Of a stretch of 64,000 bases of DNA, positions 1 to 8,685 are shown in pieces. The notes under the pieces were generated by a model that worked only from the letters and a program-made list of their open reading frames with translations, had not been told where the DNA came from and ran no database searches. Made by a program: the position numbers and the translations under genes. Each line of letters starts with the position of its first letter. Position 1 is the first letter of the stretch. Origin of the DNA: Microbacterium nymphoidis (GTDB taxonomy: Bacteria > Actinomycetota > Actinomycetes > Actinomycetales > Microbacteriaceae); NCBI RefSeq assembly GCF_021044885.1, contig NZ_JAJNOD010000003.1, positions 62,001 to 126,000 on the forward strand. The letters run 5' to 3'.

Positions 1-484
1 TGTGAGCGGGGAGATCTGCGTACGCGGAGACCTGGTCATGCGCGGCTACTACAACGACCCGGAGAAGACCGCCGAGACGATCGTCGACGGCTGGCTGCAC
101 ACCGGCGACATCGGCCACATCGACGCCGATGGCTACCTGTCGGTCACGGATCGCAAGAAGGACCTCATCATTTCCGGCGGCTTCAACGTCTACCCGAGCG
201 AGGTGGAGCAGGTGATCTGGAGCCACCCCGCGGTGAACGACTGCGCGGTGATCGGCGCGCCGCACGACGACTGGGGGGAGATGGTCGTCGCTGTCGTGGA
301 GCTGTCACCGGGACGCAGCGTGACGCCGGAGGAGCTGATCGCGTGGGCGAAGGCTGGTCTCGGCAGCGTGCGGGCGCCGAAACGGGTCGATATCGTCGAG
401 CAGCTTCCGCGCAGCGGGACGGGCAAGGTGCTGAAGCGTGCGGTGCGCGAGTCGTACTGGACCGCCAGCGGCCGACGCATCTAG
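1..484 (+). CDS. AMP-dependent acyl-CoA synthetase/ligase, C-terminal part
   Basis: This is the end of an adenylate-forming acyl-CoA ligase; the 5' part lies outside the window and base 1 belongs to a split codon. The remaining 161 codons hold the hinge and C-terminal domain. Visible are the GWLHTGDIG motif with the conserved aspartate, the DRKKDLIISGGFNVYPSEVE hinge and A8 region, and the C-terminal SGTGKVLKR motif whose lysine supports adenylation. Enzymes of this family activate a carboxylic acid with ATP and load it onto CoA in the cytoplasm. Substrate choice is set in the missing N-terminal domain, so the acid cannot be named. It converges on the next gene with about 70 bases between them. 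Confidence 0.9.
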   Translation, partial: VSGEICVRGDLVMRGYYNDPEKTAETIVDGWLHTGDIGHIDADGYLSVTDRKKDLIISGGFNVYPSEVEQVIWSHPAVNDCAVIGAPHDDWGEMVVAVVELSPGRSVTPEELIAWAKAGLGSVRAPKRVDIVEQLPRSGTGKVLKRAVRESYWTASGRRI

Positions 485-553
485 GGACGATCGCTCTGAC
501 GCTGGAACGCGTCGCGGCATGCGCCCACCGGACAGGCGGAGCAGCGGTGCACG

Positions 554-2767
554 TCACTCTGATGATCCTGGAATCGTCCGCGCCACCACATCGCGCACCA
601 TCTCCTCCGTCACCCCGAGCCCCCAGGTGGTGAGCTTCATGACCGGTGTGGCCTGTGCCATGGCGGCCAGCTCTGGAGCGGTATCCTGCAGCTCGGCGGG
701 AAGACCGTCCCGCATCGCGCGCACCATCGGCGCCGTGACGGGGTGCTGCGCCCATTCGCCGAGTGTCGAGTCCAGCCGAAGGGGGTCCACCTGGCCGTCA
801 CCGGGGGAGCGGACGTCCATGCGGAGTCGGATGTCGCGGGAGGAAGCGCCGACCTCCAGCACATAGGTGCCCGGATCGATCTGCCAGCGGCTCGCCCGCG
901 CGTTCCAGAACGCCAGATCGCGCGGCCCGATGTCGATCGTGACCGCACCGGTCTCGCCGGGCGCCAGCAGGATCTTGGCGAAACCCCGGAGCTCGTGCGC
1001 CGGACGCGTCACGGGGCCCGGCGCGGTGGCCGGCGGAGCGACATACAGCTGGACGACCTCCGACCCTGCGCGATCGCCCGTGTTCCGGACCGTCACCCGG
1101 ACGCGCCATGCATTCTCGCCACTGGATGACACCGCTGCTTCCTCGTAGGCGAACGTGGTGTAGGACAGGCCGTGGCCGAAGGGGTACGCCACTTCACGCG
1201 CGAACGTGTCGTACGAGCGGTAGCCCACATAGATGTCCTCGCCGTAGATCACCTCGCCGTCGCGACCGGGGAACGTCGCGAAGCTCGGCGTGTCCTCGAG
1301 CCGCACCGGAATGGTCTCGGCGAGCCGGCCGGACGGGTTAGTGGCGCCGGTGAGGACCTCCGCCAGGGCGCGGCCTCCCGCCTGTCCGAGCAGCCAGCCT
1401 TCCACCAGCGCGTTGGCGGTGTCGCGCCACGGGACCTCGACCACGCCACCGTTGGACAGCACGACGACGAGCGGGCGACCCGTGCCGGACAGGCGGTGCA
1501 GGAGATCGATCTGTTCGCTGGGCAGCGCGAGCGTGGTGCGATCGAAGCCCTCCGATTCCGCGTTGTCGGCGAGGCCGAGGAAGAGTACGACGACATCGCT
1601 CTCGCCGGCTCGGGAGACCGCTGCGTCCGCGAGCGAATCGTCCGCGTCGCCGCGCAACGTGAATCCGGCTTCGAACTCCACGGCGCCGTCGTGCAGGTCG
1701 CGCAGGGCGTCCAGCGCCGACATCACACGAGTGGGGTTCACGCGCGACGACCCGCCGCCCTGGAAGCGCGGAGTCCGTGCGAACTCACCGACCACCAGAA
1801 GCCGGGATGTCGGTGCGAGAGGGAGGGTGCCGTCGTTGTGGAGCAGCGTGATGGCCTCGCGCGCGGCCAGCAGCGCCACGGCCTCCGCTTCGGCGACATC
1901 TCGCCGGCCGCGGGGTGCCGCGGTTCTGTCGGCGAGTGTGTGCAGCCGGCCCACCGCCGCATCGAGTGCGGCCTCCGGCAGCGTGCCCGCGCCCAGGGCG
2001 GCCAGCACGCGATCCGTGCGCCCCGAGGGCGGCATCTCGAGGTCCAGACCCGCCGCGAGTGCGGCGCCAGGATCGTCCACGGCTCCCCAGTCGCTCATCA
2101 CCAGCCCGTCGAAGCCCCACTCGCCGCGGAGGAGATCGGTGAGGAGCCACGGGTGCTCGCTCGCGAAAACGCCGTTGATCCGGTTGTACGCCGACATCAG
2201 CGCCCACGGGTGCGCCTGACGCACAACGTACTCGAACGCCGGCAGGTAGATCTCCCGCAGCGCCCGCTCGGATACCGTCGCACTGACGCGCATGCGGTCC
2301 GTCTCCTGGTTGTTCACCGCGAAGTGCTTGGGCGTGGCGGCCACACCCCGCGACTGGATTCCGCGCACCAGCTCGGCGGCCAGCACTCCGGATACGTGCG
2401 GATCTTCGGAGAGGTACTCGAAGTTGCGCCCGCCCAGCGGCGAGCGCTTGATGTTCAGCCCGGGGCCCAGGATCACGTCCACTCCGAGACCGGCCGCCTC
2501 ATCACCGAGGGCTTCGCCGACACGGCGCGCGAGGGCGGGATTCCAGGTGGCCCCCAGGCCGACGGCCGGCGGAAAGCAGACCGCAGGCCGGCTGTTGCCG
2601 ATGCCGAGGGAATCGCCTTCGGCTCCCTGGCTTCGAATACCGTGCGGCCCATCGGCGAGGTGCAGCGCGCGCAGACCGGGAGCCTCACCGGTGGTCCAGG
2701 TGGTCGCGCCGCTGACAAGGGCGGCACGGCTTTCGAGCGGCACGGGGGACAGGGGTGAGGTCGTCAC
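554..2767 (-). CDS. Glycoside hydrolase family 3 beta-glucosidase
   Basis: A 737-residue GH3 enzyme with the usual three parts: N-terminal TIM barrel, alpha/beta sandwich from about residue 300, and a C-terminal fibronectin-III-like domain. The barrel carries KHFAVNNQE near 147 and GLVMSDWGAVDD, whose Asp226 is the expected nucleophile. The family removes terminal beta-linked glucose (sometimes xylose or GlcNAc) from oligosaccharides or glycosides. No signal peptide is seen, so it probably acts in the cytoplasm on imported sugar. I chose the GTG at 2767 because an AAGGAG box precedes it and it overlaps the TetR stop codon in a GTGA arrangement, implying translational coupling. A longer in-frame extension exists but runs through the TetR gene. 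Confidence 0.92.
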   Translation of the reverse strand: MTTSPLSPVPLESRAALVSGATTWTTGEAPGLRALHLADGPHGIRSQGAEGDSLGIGNSRPAVCFPPAVGLGATWNPALARRVGEALGDEAAGLGVDVILGPGLNIKRSPLGGRNFEYLSEDPHVSGVLAAELVRGIQSRGVAATPKHFAVNNQETDRMRVSATVSERALREIYLPAFEYVVRQAHPWALMSAYNRINGVFASEHPWLLTDLLRGEWGFDGLVMSDWGAVDDPGAALAAGLDLEMPPSGRTDRVLAALGAGTLPEAALDAAVGRLHTLADRTAAPRGRRDVAEAEAVALLAAREAITLLHNDGTLPLAPTSRLLVVGEFARTPRFQGGGSSRVNPTRVMSALDALRDLHDGAVEFEAGFTLRGDADDSLADAAVSRAGESDVVVLFLGLADNAESEGFDRTTLALPSEQIDLLHRLSGTGRPLVVVLSNGGVVEVPWRDTANALVEGWLLGQAGGRALAEVLTGATNPSGRLAETIPVRLEDTPSFATFPGRDGEVIYGEDIYVGYRSYDTFAREVAYPFGHGLSYTTFAYEEAAVSSSGENAWRVRVTVRNTGDRAGSEVVQLYVAPPATAPGPVTRPAHELRGFAKILLAPGETGAVTIDIGPRDLAFWNARASRWQIDPGTYVLEVGASSRDIRLRMDVRSPGDGQVDPLRLDSTLGEWAQHPVTAPMVRAMRDGLPAELQDTAPELAAMAQATPVMKLTTWGLGVTEEMVRDVVARTIPGSSE

Positions 2768-3408
2768 GGGGAGCTCCTTCGGTCCGGGGAAGAGGTGGGG
2801 TGCAGAACAGCATCGTCGAGGTCGGGCACGCTCACGCCGAGTGCGCAGAGGTGCCGGCGGACCATCCCGGTCATGTCCACGCTGCTGGGACGGATCAGCC
2901 ACTGCAGTTGGAGGCCGTCCATGAGCGCGACGATGCCGATCGCCGCGTCGCGAGAGGCGATCGGATGCGGCGGGGGCACGGCGGCGAAGCGCGCCGCGAA
3001 GGCGACGTCCAGCGCGGTGAGGATGCGGTCGTACCGCCGCGAGAAGTACGCGTACGCGGGGTGGGCGGGATCCGTCGCCTCGGCGGACAGCCGCACGAAG
3101 GCCATCACGCGGGACGAATCGGCCTCGTTGGCCTGCACCACGTCGATGATCCAGGCGAAGAGGCGATCGATGCCGTAGTCCGAGAACCGGCGCGCGTTGA
3201 TGACGTCCTGGTCCTCGCGGAAGGCGAGGATGCGCACCAGCAGGTCGTCCTTGCTGTCGAAGTGGTGCAGGAGGCCCGCGTGCGTCATCTCGGCACGTGC
3301 GGCGATGTCGCGCACGGAGGTCGCGATGAACCCGCGCTCGGAGAAGAGCTCGAGTGCGGCGAGGATGATCCGCTGCTGCGTGCGTTCCCCTTTGGACGGC
3401 ATCTGCAC
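2764..3408 (-). CDS. TetR family transcriptional regulator
   Basis: This 214-residue protein has an N-terminal TetR helix-turn-helix at about residues 12-58, including the stretch SVRDIAARAEMTHAGLLHHF, and a variable ligand-binding C-terminal half. It is transcribed away from the ABC importer operon and is coupled to the GH3 gene. The gap to the importer holds two matching palindromes that fit TetR operators, so the protein probably represses itself, the GH3 gene and the importer until a sugar inducer arrives. The inducer is unknown. A second ATG six bases downstream (MPSKGER) is an equally possible start. Confidence 0.9.
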   Translation of the reverse strand: MQMPSKGERTQQRIILAALELFSERGFIATSVRDIAARAEMTHAGLLHHFDSKDDLLVRILAFREDQDVINARRFSDYGIDRLFAWIIDVVQANEADSSRVMAFVRLSAEATDPAHPAYAYFSRRYDRILTALDVAFAARFAAVPPPHPIASRDAAIGIVALMDGLQLQWLIRPSSVDMTGMVRRHLCALGVSVPDLDDAVLHPTSSPDRRSSP

Positions 3409-3424
3409 CCCTTCGTCGCAAACT

Positions 3425-3458
3425 TACCAATCGGTAGATTAAAACCTACCAGTTGGTA
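3425..3458. promoter_or_regulatory. Paired TetR-type operators overlapping a divergent promoter
   Basis: Two 12-bp near-palindromes, TACCAATCGGTA (3425-3436) and TACCAGTTGGTA (3447-3458), share the form TACCRRTYGGTA and start 22 bp apart, about two helical turns. The second extends to CTACCA-GT-TGGTAG. They lie in an AT-rich island between the TetR gene and the importer operon. On the minus strand a possible promoter, TTGCAC (3470-3465) and TAGGTT (3448-3443) with a 16-bp spacer, is overlapped by the right operator. The operator role is inferred. Confidence 0.65.
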
Positions 3459-3532
3459 GAAAATGTGCAATACTGACTCCACGCTCCGCTCGGAGCCATC
3501 CGAATCACCATTGACGAACAACGGAGTCTTCG

Positions 3533-5059
3533 ATGAAGAAGAGAGTTCTTGCGGCCCTCGCAGCTGCGGTGGTCTCCGCCGTGATGCTGTCCGGTTGTGC
3601 CGGCGGCGCAGGCCCTGCCGGCACCCATGCCGACACCCTGGCGATCGGCACCATGACGGTGCCGGGGAGCCTGGATCCGAAGGATGCGAGCGGGAGTGCG
3701 ATGCCCTTCTTCCAGGCCGTGTACGACACCCTGATCCACCGCGCACCCGATGGCACGCTCGAGCCGATGCTGGCCACCGAGTGGACCTACGACGACTCCG
3801 GCACCGTGCTGTCGCTGACCCTGCGCGACGACGTCACCTTCGATGACGGCACACCGTTCGATGCGACTGCGGCCAAGGCGAACCTGGACCGGTTCCGCGA
3901 TGCCGGGGGACCGGATGCCGTGCAGATCGCCGGGGTCACCGTCGACGTCCAGGACGCGACTCATCTGAGCATCACGCTCCCGCAGCCGAACCCGGGCCTG
4001 CTGTTCTACCTCACGGACTCCATCGGGCTGATGGCCAACCCCGCCCGGTTCGCCACCGACGACGCGCTCGTCACCACGCCGGACGGCACCGGCCCGTTCA
4101 CGCTGAACACCGAGAAGACCGCCATCGGCACGAGCTGGGTCTACGACCGCCGCGACGACTACTGGGGCGAGGAGTCGGACTTCCGCGAGCTCACCATCTC
4201 CGTCTTCGACAACGAGAACGCCATGGTGAACGGTCTGAAGACCGGTCAGCTGGACTCGGCGGTGCTCCAGGACGCCGACCAGCAGCTCGCGGTGGAGCAG
4301 GATGCGGCGCTCACCGGACAGACCGTCACCTTCGACTTCCAGGGAGTGCTGCTCTTTGACCGTGGCGGCGTCGTGACGCCCGCGCTCGCCGACCCGAAGG
4401 TGCGCCAGGCGCTCAACTACGCCCTCGATCGCAAGACCATGCTCGACGTGGTTCGCGATGGTCGCGGTGAGGTCACGAGCCAGGTCTGGGGCCGTGACAG
4501 CGCCGGTTTCGACGAGTCCCTCGACGGCTACTACGACTACGACCCCGCCAAGGCGAAGGCACTGCTCGCCGAGGCGGGCTATGCGGATGGGTTCGAGCTC
4601 GTGCTGCCGCGGCTGACGACCATCGTCACCGACAACATCGCGAGCGCTCTGCAGACGGACCTCGCCGCCGTCGGAGTCACGCTCACGTGGGCAGATGTGG
4701 AGCCGGCGACCGCGCTCAAGCAGATCTTCGTGGAGAAGAAGTTCTCCGGCATGGTGATGAACATGGGCCAGTCCTCCAACGACTGGCTGGTGTACGCGAC
4801 CCTCATCGCTCCCGGCACGTTCAACTTCTTCGGGACCACCGACGACACCGTCCAGCGTCTGGCCGGTGACGCGCGCGCGGCCGGCGACGGCGATGCGGCC
4901 TCGATCTACCACGAGCTCAACGAGCACATCGTGGAACAGGCGTGGTTCCTTCCCTTCTACCGCCTCAACTACCAGCTGGTGAGCGTCAACGGCATCGACG
5001 TCGCGCCGCAGGCCGGTATGGCGGTCCCGTCGATCTACAACTACTCGCTGGCCGAGTGA
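3533..5059 (+). CDS. ABC transporter substrate-binding lipoprotein, family 5
   Basis: A 508-residue family-5 solute-binding protein (DppA/OppA type). It begins with a lipoprotein signal: MKKR, a hydrophobic stretch, and the lipobox LSGC with Cys22 as lipidation site, so the mature protein is anchored outside the membrane. Typical family stretches are present, such as the VYDTLIHRAPDGTLEPMLA segment and a fold spanning about 480 residues. Although the family is known for peptides, many actinobacterial members bind oligosaccharides, and the flanking glycosidases favour a beta-linked oligosaccharide here. It is the first gene of a five- to seven-gene operon and is followed by a hairpin that may raise its expression relative to the permeases. 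Confidence 0.9.
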   Translation: MKKRVLAALAAAVVSAVMLSGCAGGAGPAGTHADTLAIGTMTVPGSLDPKDASGSAMPFFQAVYDTLIHRAPDGTLEPMLATEWTYDDSGTVLSLTLRDDVTFDDGTPFDATAAKANLDRFRDAGGPDAVQIAGVTVDVQDATHLSITLPQPNPGLLFYLTDSIGLMANPARFATDDALVTTPDGTGPFTLNTEKTAIGTSWVYDRRDDYWGEESDFRELTISVFDNENAMVNGLKTGQLDSAVLQDADQQLAVEQDAALTGQTVTFDFQGVLLFDRGGVVTPALADPKVRQALNYALDRKTMLDVVRDGRGEVTSQVWGRDSAGFDESLDGYYDYDPAKAKALLAEAGYADGFELVLPRLTTIVTDNIASALQTDLAAVGVTLTWADVEPATALKQIFVEKKFSGMVMNMGQSSNDWLVYATLIAPGTFNFFGTTDDTVQRLAGDARAAGDGDAASIYHELNEHIVEQAWFLPFYRLNYQLVSVNGIDVAPQAGMAVPSIYNYSLAE

Positions 5060-5065
5060 GCCGCC

Positions 5066-5092
5066 GCGGTGGGGCAGCACCTGCCCCACCGC
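5066..5092 (+). terminator. Intercistronic hairpin after the binding-protein gene
   Basis: A perfect 12-bp stem, GCGGTGGGGCAG with CTGCCCCACCGC, closes a 3-base loop seven bases after the stop codon. There is no T-run and the operon continues 20 bases later. It more likely acts as an mRNA stabiliser or partial attenuator than as a full terminator. Confidence 0.6.
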
Positions 5093-5111
5093 ACGAAAGG
5101 GAGATCTCACG

Positions 5112-6053
5112 ATGATCGGATTCCTTCTCCGACGCCTCGGGGCCAGCGTGGTGCTGCTGTTCGTCACCGCGCTGCTGACCTTCGTGCTGCTGTCGATTCC
5201 GAACCAGGATGTCGGTCGCCAGTTGCTGGGCATGCAGGCCACGCAGGCGGCGATCGACGCCAAGAACGCGCAGCTGGGGCTGGATCGTCCGATCCTCGTG
5301 CAGTTCGTCTCCTGGTTGCTTCCCGCGCTGCAGGGTGACCTCGGGCGGTCCTGGTTCTCCAGCGAGAACGTGGCGGTGGCGATCGGCAACCGGCTGCCTG
5401 TCACGCTCAGCCTCATGATCTCGGTCACGATCGTGACCGCCGTCGTCGGCTACTCGCTCGGTGTGTGGGCGGGCGTCCGGCGCGGAGCGGTGGACCGGTT
5501 CGTGCAGATCTTCAGCGTCGCGGGCTATGCCCTGCCGGGATTCCTGGTGACCATCGTGCTCGTCATCGTCTTCGCGGTGCAGCTGCGCTGGTTCCCCGCG
5601 ATCGGGTACACACCCATCACGACGTCGTTCACCGGATGGCTCGCCACGATCACGCTCCCCACCATCGCCCTCTCCCTCTCCGCAGTCGCGGGGATCGCGC
5701 AGCAGGTGCGGTCTTCGGTGATCGAGGTGATGCGCGCCGACTATGTGCGGACGCTGATCACCCGTGGTCTTCCGCCGCGCCGGATCCTGTTCCGGCATGT
5801 CCTGCGAAACGCCTCCGCACCCGCGCTGGTGGTGCTGGGCATGCAGTTCGTGGGTCTCCTGGGCGGAGCGGTGATCGTCGAGCAGATCTTCGGGCTGCCC
5901 GGCATCGGAAGCATGACCATCAAGTACACGACGCAGGGTGACATCCCGGTGATCATGGGGCTCGTCATGCTCTCGGCCATCGGCGTCGTCCTCATCAACC
6001 TGCTGGTCGATCTCGGCATCGGCTGGCTCCTGCCGAAGGCGAGGGTCTCATGA
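5112..6053 (+). CDS. ABC transporter permease (DppB/OppB type)
   Basis: A 313-residue inner-membrane permease of the BPD_transp_1 family. The start is MIGFLLRRLGASVVLLF, the usual first helix of DppB-like proteins, and about six transmembrane helices follow. The EAA coupling loop is visible around MRADYVRTLITRGLPPRRILFRHVLRN, and the family stretch GGAVIVEQIFGLPGIG comes near the end. A GGGAGA box precedes the ATG. It pairs with the permease half of the next protein to form the channel and overlaps that gene by four bases. Confidence 0.93.
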   Translation: MIGFLLRRLGASVVLLFVTALLTFVLLSIPNQDVGRQLLGMQATQAAIDAKNAQLGLDRPILVQFVSWLLPALQGDLGRSWFSSENVAVAIGNRLPVTLSLMISVTIVTAVVGYSLGVWAGVRRGAVDRFVQIFSVAGYALPGFLVTIVLVIVFAVQLRWFPAIGYTPITTSFTGWLATITLPTIALSLSAVAGIAQQVRSSVIEVMRADYVRTLITRGLPPRRILFRHVLRNASAPALVVLGMQFVGLLGGAVIVEQIFGLPGIGSMTIKYTTQGDIPVIMGLVMLSAIGVVLINLLVDLGIGWLLPKARVS

Positions 6054-7855
6054 CCGAACAACCCGTTGCGGCACAGACCGCGGTGCTGCGTCCGGGCGGT
6101 GGTTCGAGCGTGTGGCGCGCGATCCTCTCGCGTCCCCTGGCCCTCACGAGCGCGCTGGTGCTTCTGCTCATCGTGCTGGCGGCCGTGCTCGCCGGTGTCC
6201 TTGCGCCATACGGTCCCAACGAAGCGATCTTGAAGCACGCGTTCGAGGGACCGCAGGCGGGACACCTCCTCGGTTTCGATTCGGCGGGGCGCGACGTACT
6301 GTCCCGCCTCCTCTACGGCGCGCAGAACACCATCGGGGGAGCGGCCATCGCCCTGCTGGTCGCCCTCGTAGTGGGAGTGCCGAGTGGGCTGGTGGCCGGA
6401 TACTACGGACGCTGGTTCGATGCCGCGGCGAACTGGGTGACGAATCTGGTGATGTCCCTGCCGGCGATGATCATCCTGCTCGCTTCGCGCGCCGTCCTCG
6501 GCCCCACGGTGTGGGTGCTGATGGTGGTGCTCGGCTTCCTCGTGGCGCCGTCCTTCTTCCGTCTGGTGCGCGGTGCCGTGGCCGCGGTGCGCGGTGAGCT
6601 GTACGTCGACGCGGCTCGTGTCTCCGGACTCTCCGACGCACGCATCATCGCCCGCCACGTGCTGACCGTCGTGCGCGCACCCGTCATCATCCAGGTGGCG
6701 CTCGTGGCCGGCATCGCGATCGGTCTGCAGGCAGGGCTGGAGTTCATCGGCGTCGGCAGCGGCAACATCCCCACGTGGGGTGCGATGCTCAACGAGGCGT
6801 TCACCAGCTTCCATCGTGCGCCGCTGCTGCTGCTCTGGCCGGGGCTCGCCCTGGGCCTCACGAGCGCGGCCCTCGTCCTTCTCGCGGCCGGGATCCGCGA
6901 CGCGCTCGATGACCGCGGCAGTGAGCCCCGGCGCCCGCGTCGGCAGGAGCGGACGAAGGCTGCCGCCGTGCGCGCGGCCGAGCGGAGCACTGTTCCCGCA
7001 GCCGGTCGCGGCGACCTGCTGTCGATCCGTGGCCTGCGTGTGGCGTATCGGCAGCCGCAGGGAGCTGACGTCGAGGTGGTGCACGGCGTCGACCTCGACG
7101 TCTCCCGCGGGCAGATCGTCGGCCTCGTCGGGGAGTCCGGCTCGGGCAAGAGCCAGACCGCCTTCGCGGCATTGGGGATCGTCCCCGCCGACGGCTACGT
7201 GAGCTCGGGATCGATCCTGATCGGCGGGGAGGAGGTGATCGACGCACCACCGGCGGTTGCTGGCCGCCTCCGCCGCACCCTCGGATACGTGCCGCAGGAG
7301 CCGATGAGCAACCTCGATCCGTCCTTCACCGTCGGATCCCAGCTCGCCGAACCGCTCCGTGTCGCCGGGCTCTCGCGAGCCATGGCGAAGCGTCGCGTGC
7401 TCGACCTGCTGGCCGCGGTGGAGATCGCCGATCCGCAGCGCGTCTTCGGGGCATACCCCCACGAGATCTCCGGTGGCATGGCGCAGCGCATCCTCATCGC
7501 CGGCGCCCTCTCCACCGATCCCGACGTGATCGTCGCCGACGAGCCCACCACGGCCCTGGACGTCACCGTTCAGGCCGAGGTCCTCGCCATCCTCCGTCGG
7601 CTGCGGGACGAGCGCGGGGTGGGAGTGCTCATCGTCACCCACAACCTCGGCGTGGTCGCGGATCTGTGTGACCGCGTCGCGGTGATGAACCAGGGGCGCA
7701 TCGTCGAGGTGGGGGACGCCGTCGACGTGCTCACCGATCCACAGGACGAGTACACCCGGCGTCTGATCGCCGCGGTACCCGATGAGACCGTCACGCGCGG
7801 TGCCTGGCGCGAGCCCGTGAAGGCCGGCGCAGGAGTACAGGAGGAGAGAGCATGA
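6050..7855 (+). CDS. ABC permease-ATPase fusion (DppC-DppD type)
   Basis: This 601-residue protein joins two subunits that are usually separate. Residues 1-290 are a DppC-like permease: the LLGFDSAGRDVLSRLLYGA stretch, several membrane helices, and an EAA loop at about 187-207. A charged linker (290-320) leads to a complete DppD-like ATPase with Walker A GESGSGKS at 361-368, signature ISGGMAQR at 473-480, Walker B VIVADEPT at 493-500 and switch His531. It starts within the stop codon of the preceding permease and ends within the start of the next ATPase. Such fusions are known in actinobacterial peptide-type importers. No frameshift or stop disturbs the join. Confidence 0.92.
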   Translation: MTEQPVAAQTAVLRPGGGSSVWRAILSRPLALTSALVLLLIVLAAVLAGVLAPYGPNEAILKHAFEGPQAGHLLGFDSAGRDVLSRLLYGAQNTIGGAAIALLVALVVGVPSGLVAGYYGRWFDAAANWVTNLVMSLPAMIILLASRAVLGPTVWVLMVVLGFLVAPSFFRLVRGAVAAVRGELYVDAARVSGLSDARIIARHVLTVVRAPVIIQVALVAGIAIGLQAGLEFIGVGSGNIPTWGAMLNEAFTSFHRAPLLLLWPGLALGLTSAALVLLAAGIRDALDDRGSEPRRPRRQERTKAAAVRAAERSTVPAAGRGDLLSIRGLRVAYRQPQGADVEVVHGVDLDVSRGQIVGLVGESGSGKSQTAFAALGIVPADGYVSSGSILIGGEEVIDAPPAVAGRLRRTLGYVPQEPMSNLDPSFTVGSQLAEPLRVAGLSRAMAKRRVLDLLAAVEIADPQRVFGAYPHEISGGMAQRILIAGALSTDPDVIVADEPTTALDVTVQAEVLAILRRLRDERGVGVLIVTHNLGVVADLCDRVAVMNQGRIVEVGDAVDVLTDPQDEYTRRLIAAVPDETVTRGAWREPVKAGAGVQEERA

Positions 7856-8685
7856 ACCTGCTCAGCATCCGGGACCTGCGGGTCTCCTTCCCCGGCACGG
7901 GGCTGCGCGCTCGCCGCACGGACGTGCTCACCGGTGTCTCCCTCGACATCCGTCGCGGCGAGACCCTCGGGCTGGTGGGCGAGTCCGGATCGGGTAAGAC
8001 CACCATCGGCCGAGCCGTGCTGGGGCTGGTTCCGGTGGCGTCGGGAACCATCACGTTCGACGGGCAGCGCATCGACGGGGCGTCCCGTTCCCGGCGCCGG
8101 CAGCTGGCGCGCGAGCTCCAGGTGGTGTTCCAGGACCCCTACACATCGCTCAACCCCGCGATGCCGGTGGGAGCGACACTGGCTGAGCCGCTCATCGCCC
8201 AGGGGGTGGCCGGAGCCCAGGCGCAGCGCACGATCGCGGAGCTGCTGGACCGGGTCCGGCTGCCGCGCACGAGTGTCGACCGGCTGCCGCGCGAGTTCTC
8301 CGGCGGACAACGGCAGCGCATCGCCATCGCCCGCGCGCTGGCGCTCTCGCCGCGGCTCGTGGTGTGCGACGAACCGGTCTCGGCTCTCGATCTCACCACG
8401 CAGGAGGCGGTGCTCGAACTGCTGACGGAGATCCAGGACGACACCGGCGTGGCCTACCTCTTCATCTCGCATGACCTCACCGTCGTTCGCCACCTGAGCC
8501 ACCGGGTCGCGGTCATCCACCGCGGCGAGATCGTGGAGCAGGGAGACACAGCCGAGGTGACTGAGCGGCCCCAGCACCCGTACACCCGCAAGCTCCTGCT
8601 CGCAGCCCCCGTCGTCGATCCGGTGCGGCAACGGGAGCGACGCCTCGCCTTCGCTCGCGAGTTCGGACGGGAGGAGGCGCGATGA
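7852..8685 (+). CDS. ABC transporter ATP-binding protein (DppF/OppF type)
   Basis: A 277-residue ATPase that should pair with the ATPase half of the preceding fusion to power the importer. Walker A is GESGSGKT at 43-50; the Q-loop lies in VVFQDPYTSLNP; the signature is FSGGQRQRIAIARAL; Walker B is VVCDEPVSALD; the switch His is in FISHDLTVV. The C-terminal oligopeptide-transporter extension (HPYTRKLLLA) is present but short. An AGGAGAGAGC box precedes the ATG, and both ends overlap neighbouring genes by four bases. Confidence 0.93.
   Translation: MNLLSIRDLRVSFPGTGLRARRTDVLTGVSLDIRRGETLGLVGESGSGKTTIGRAVLGLVPVASGTITFDGQRIDGASRSRRRQLARELQVVFQDPYTSLNPAMPVGATLAEPLIAQGVAGAQAQRTIAELLDRVRLPRTSVDRLPREFSGGQRQRIAIARALALSPRLVVCDEPVSALDLTTQEAVLELLTEIQDDTGVAYLFISHDLTVVRHLSHRVAVIHRGEIVEQGDTAEVTERPQHPYTRKLLLAAPVVDPVRQRERRLAFAREFGREEAR

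Noticed and set aside
3446..5428. 660-codon minus-strand open frame over the binding-protein and permease genes
   Set aside because: It is antisense to two well-supported genes, has Arg/His/Gly-rich content typical of shadow frames in high-GC DNA and shows no domain.
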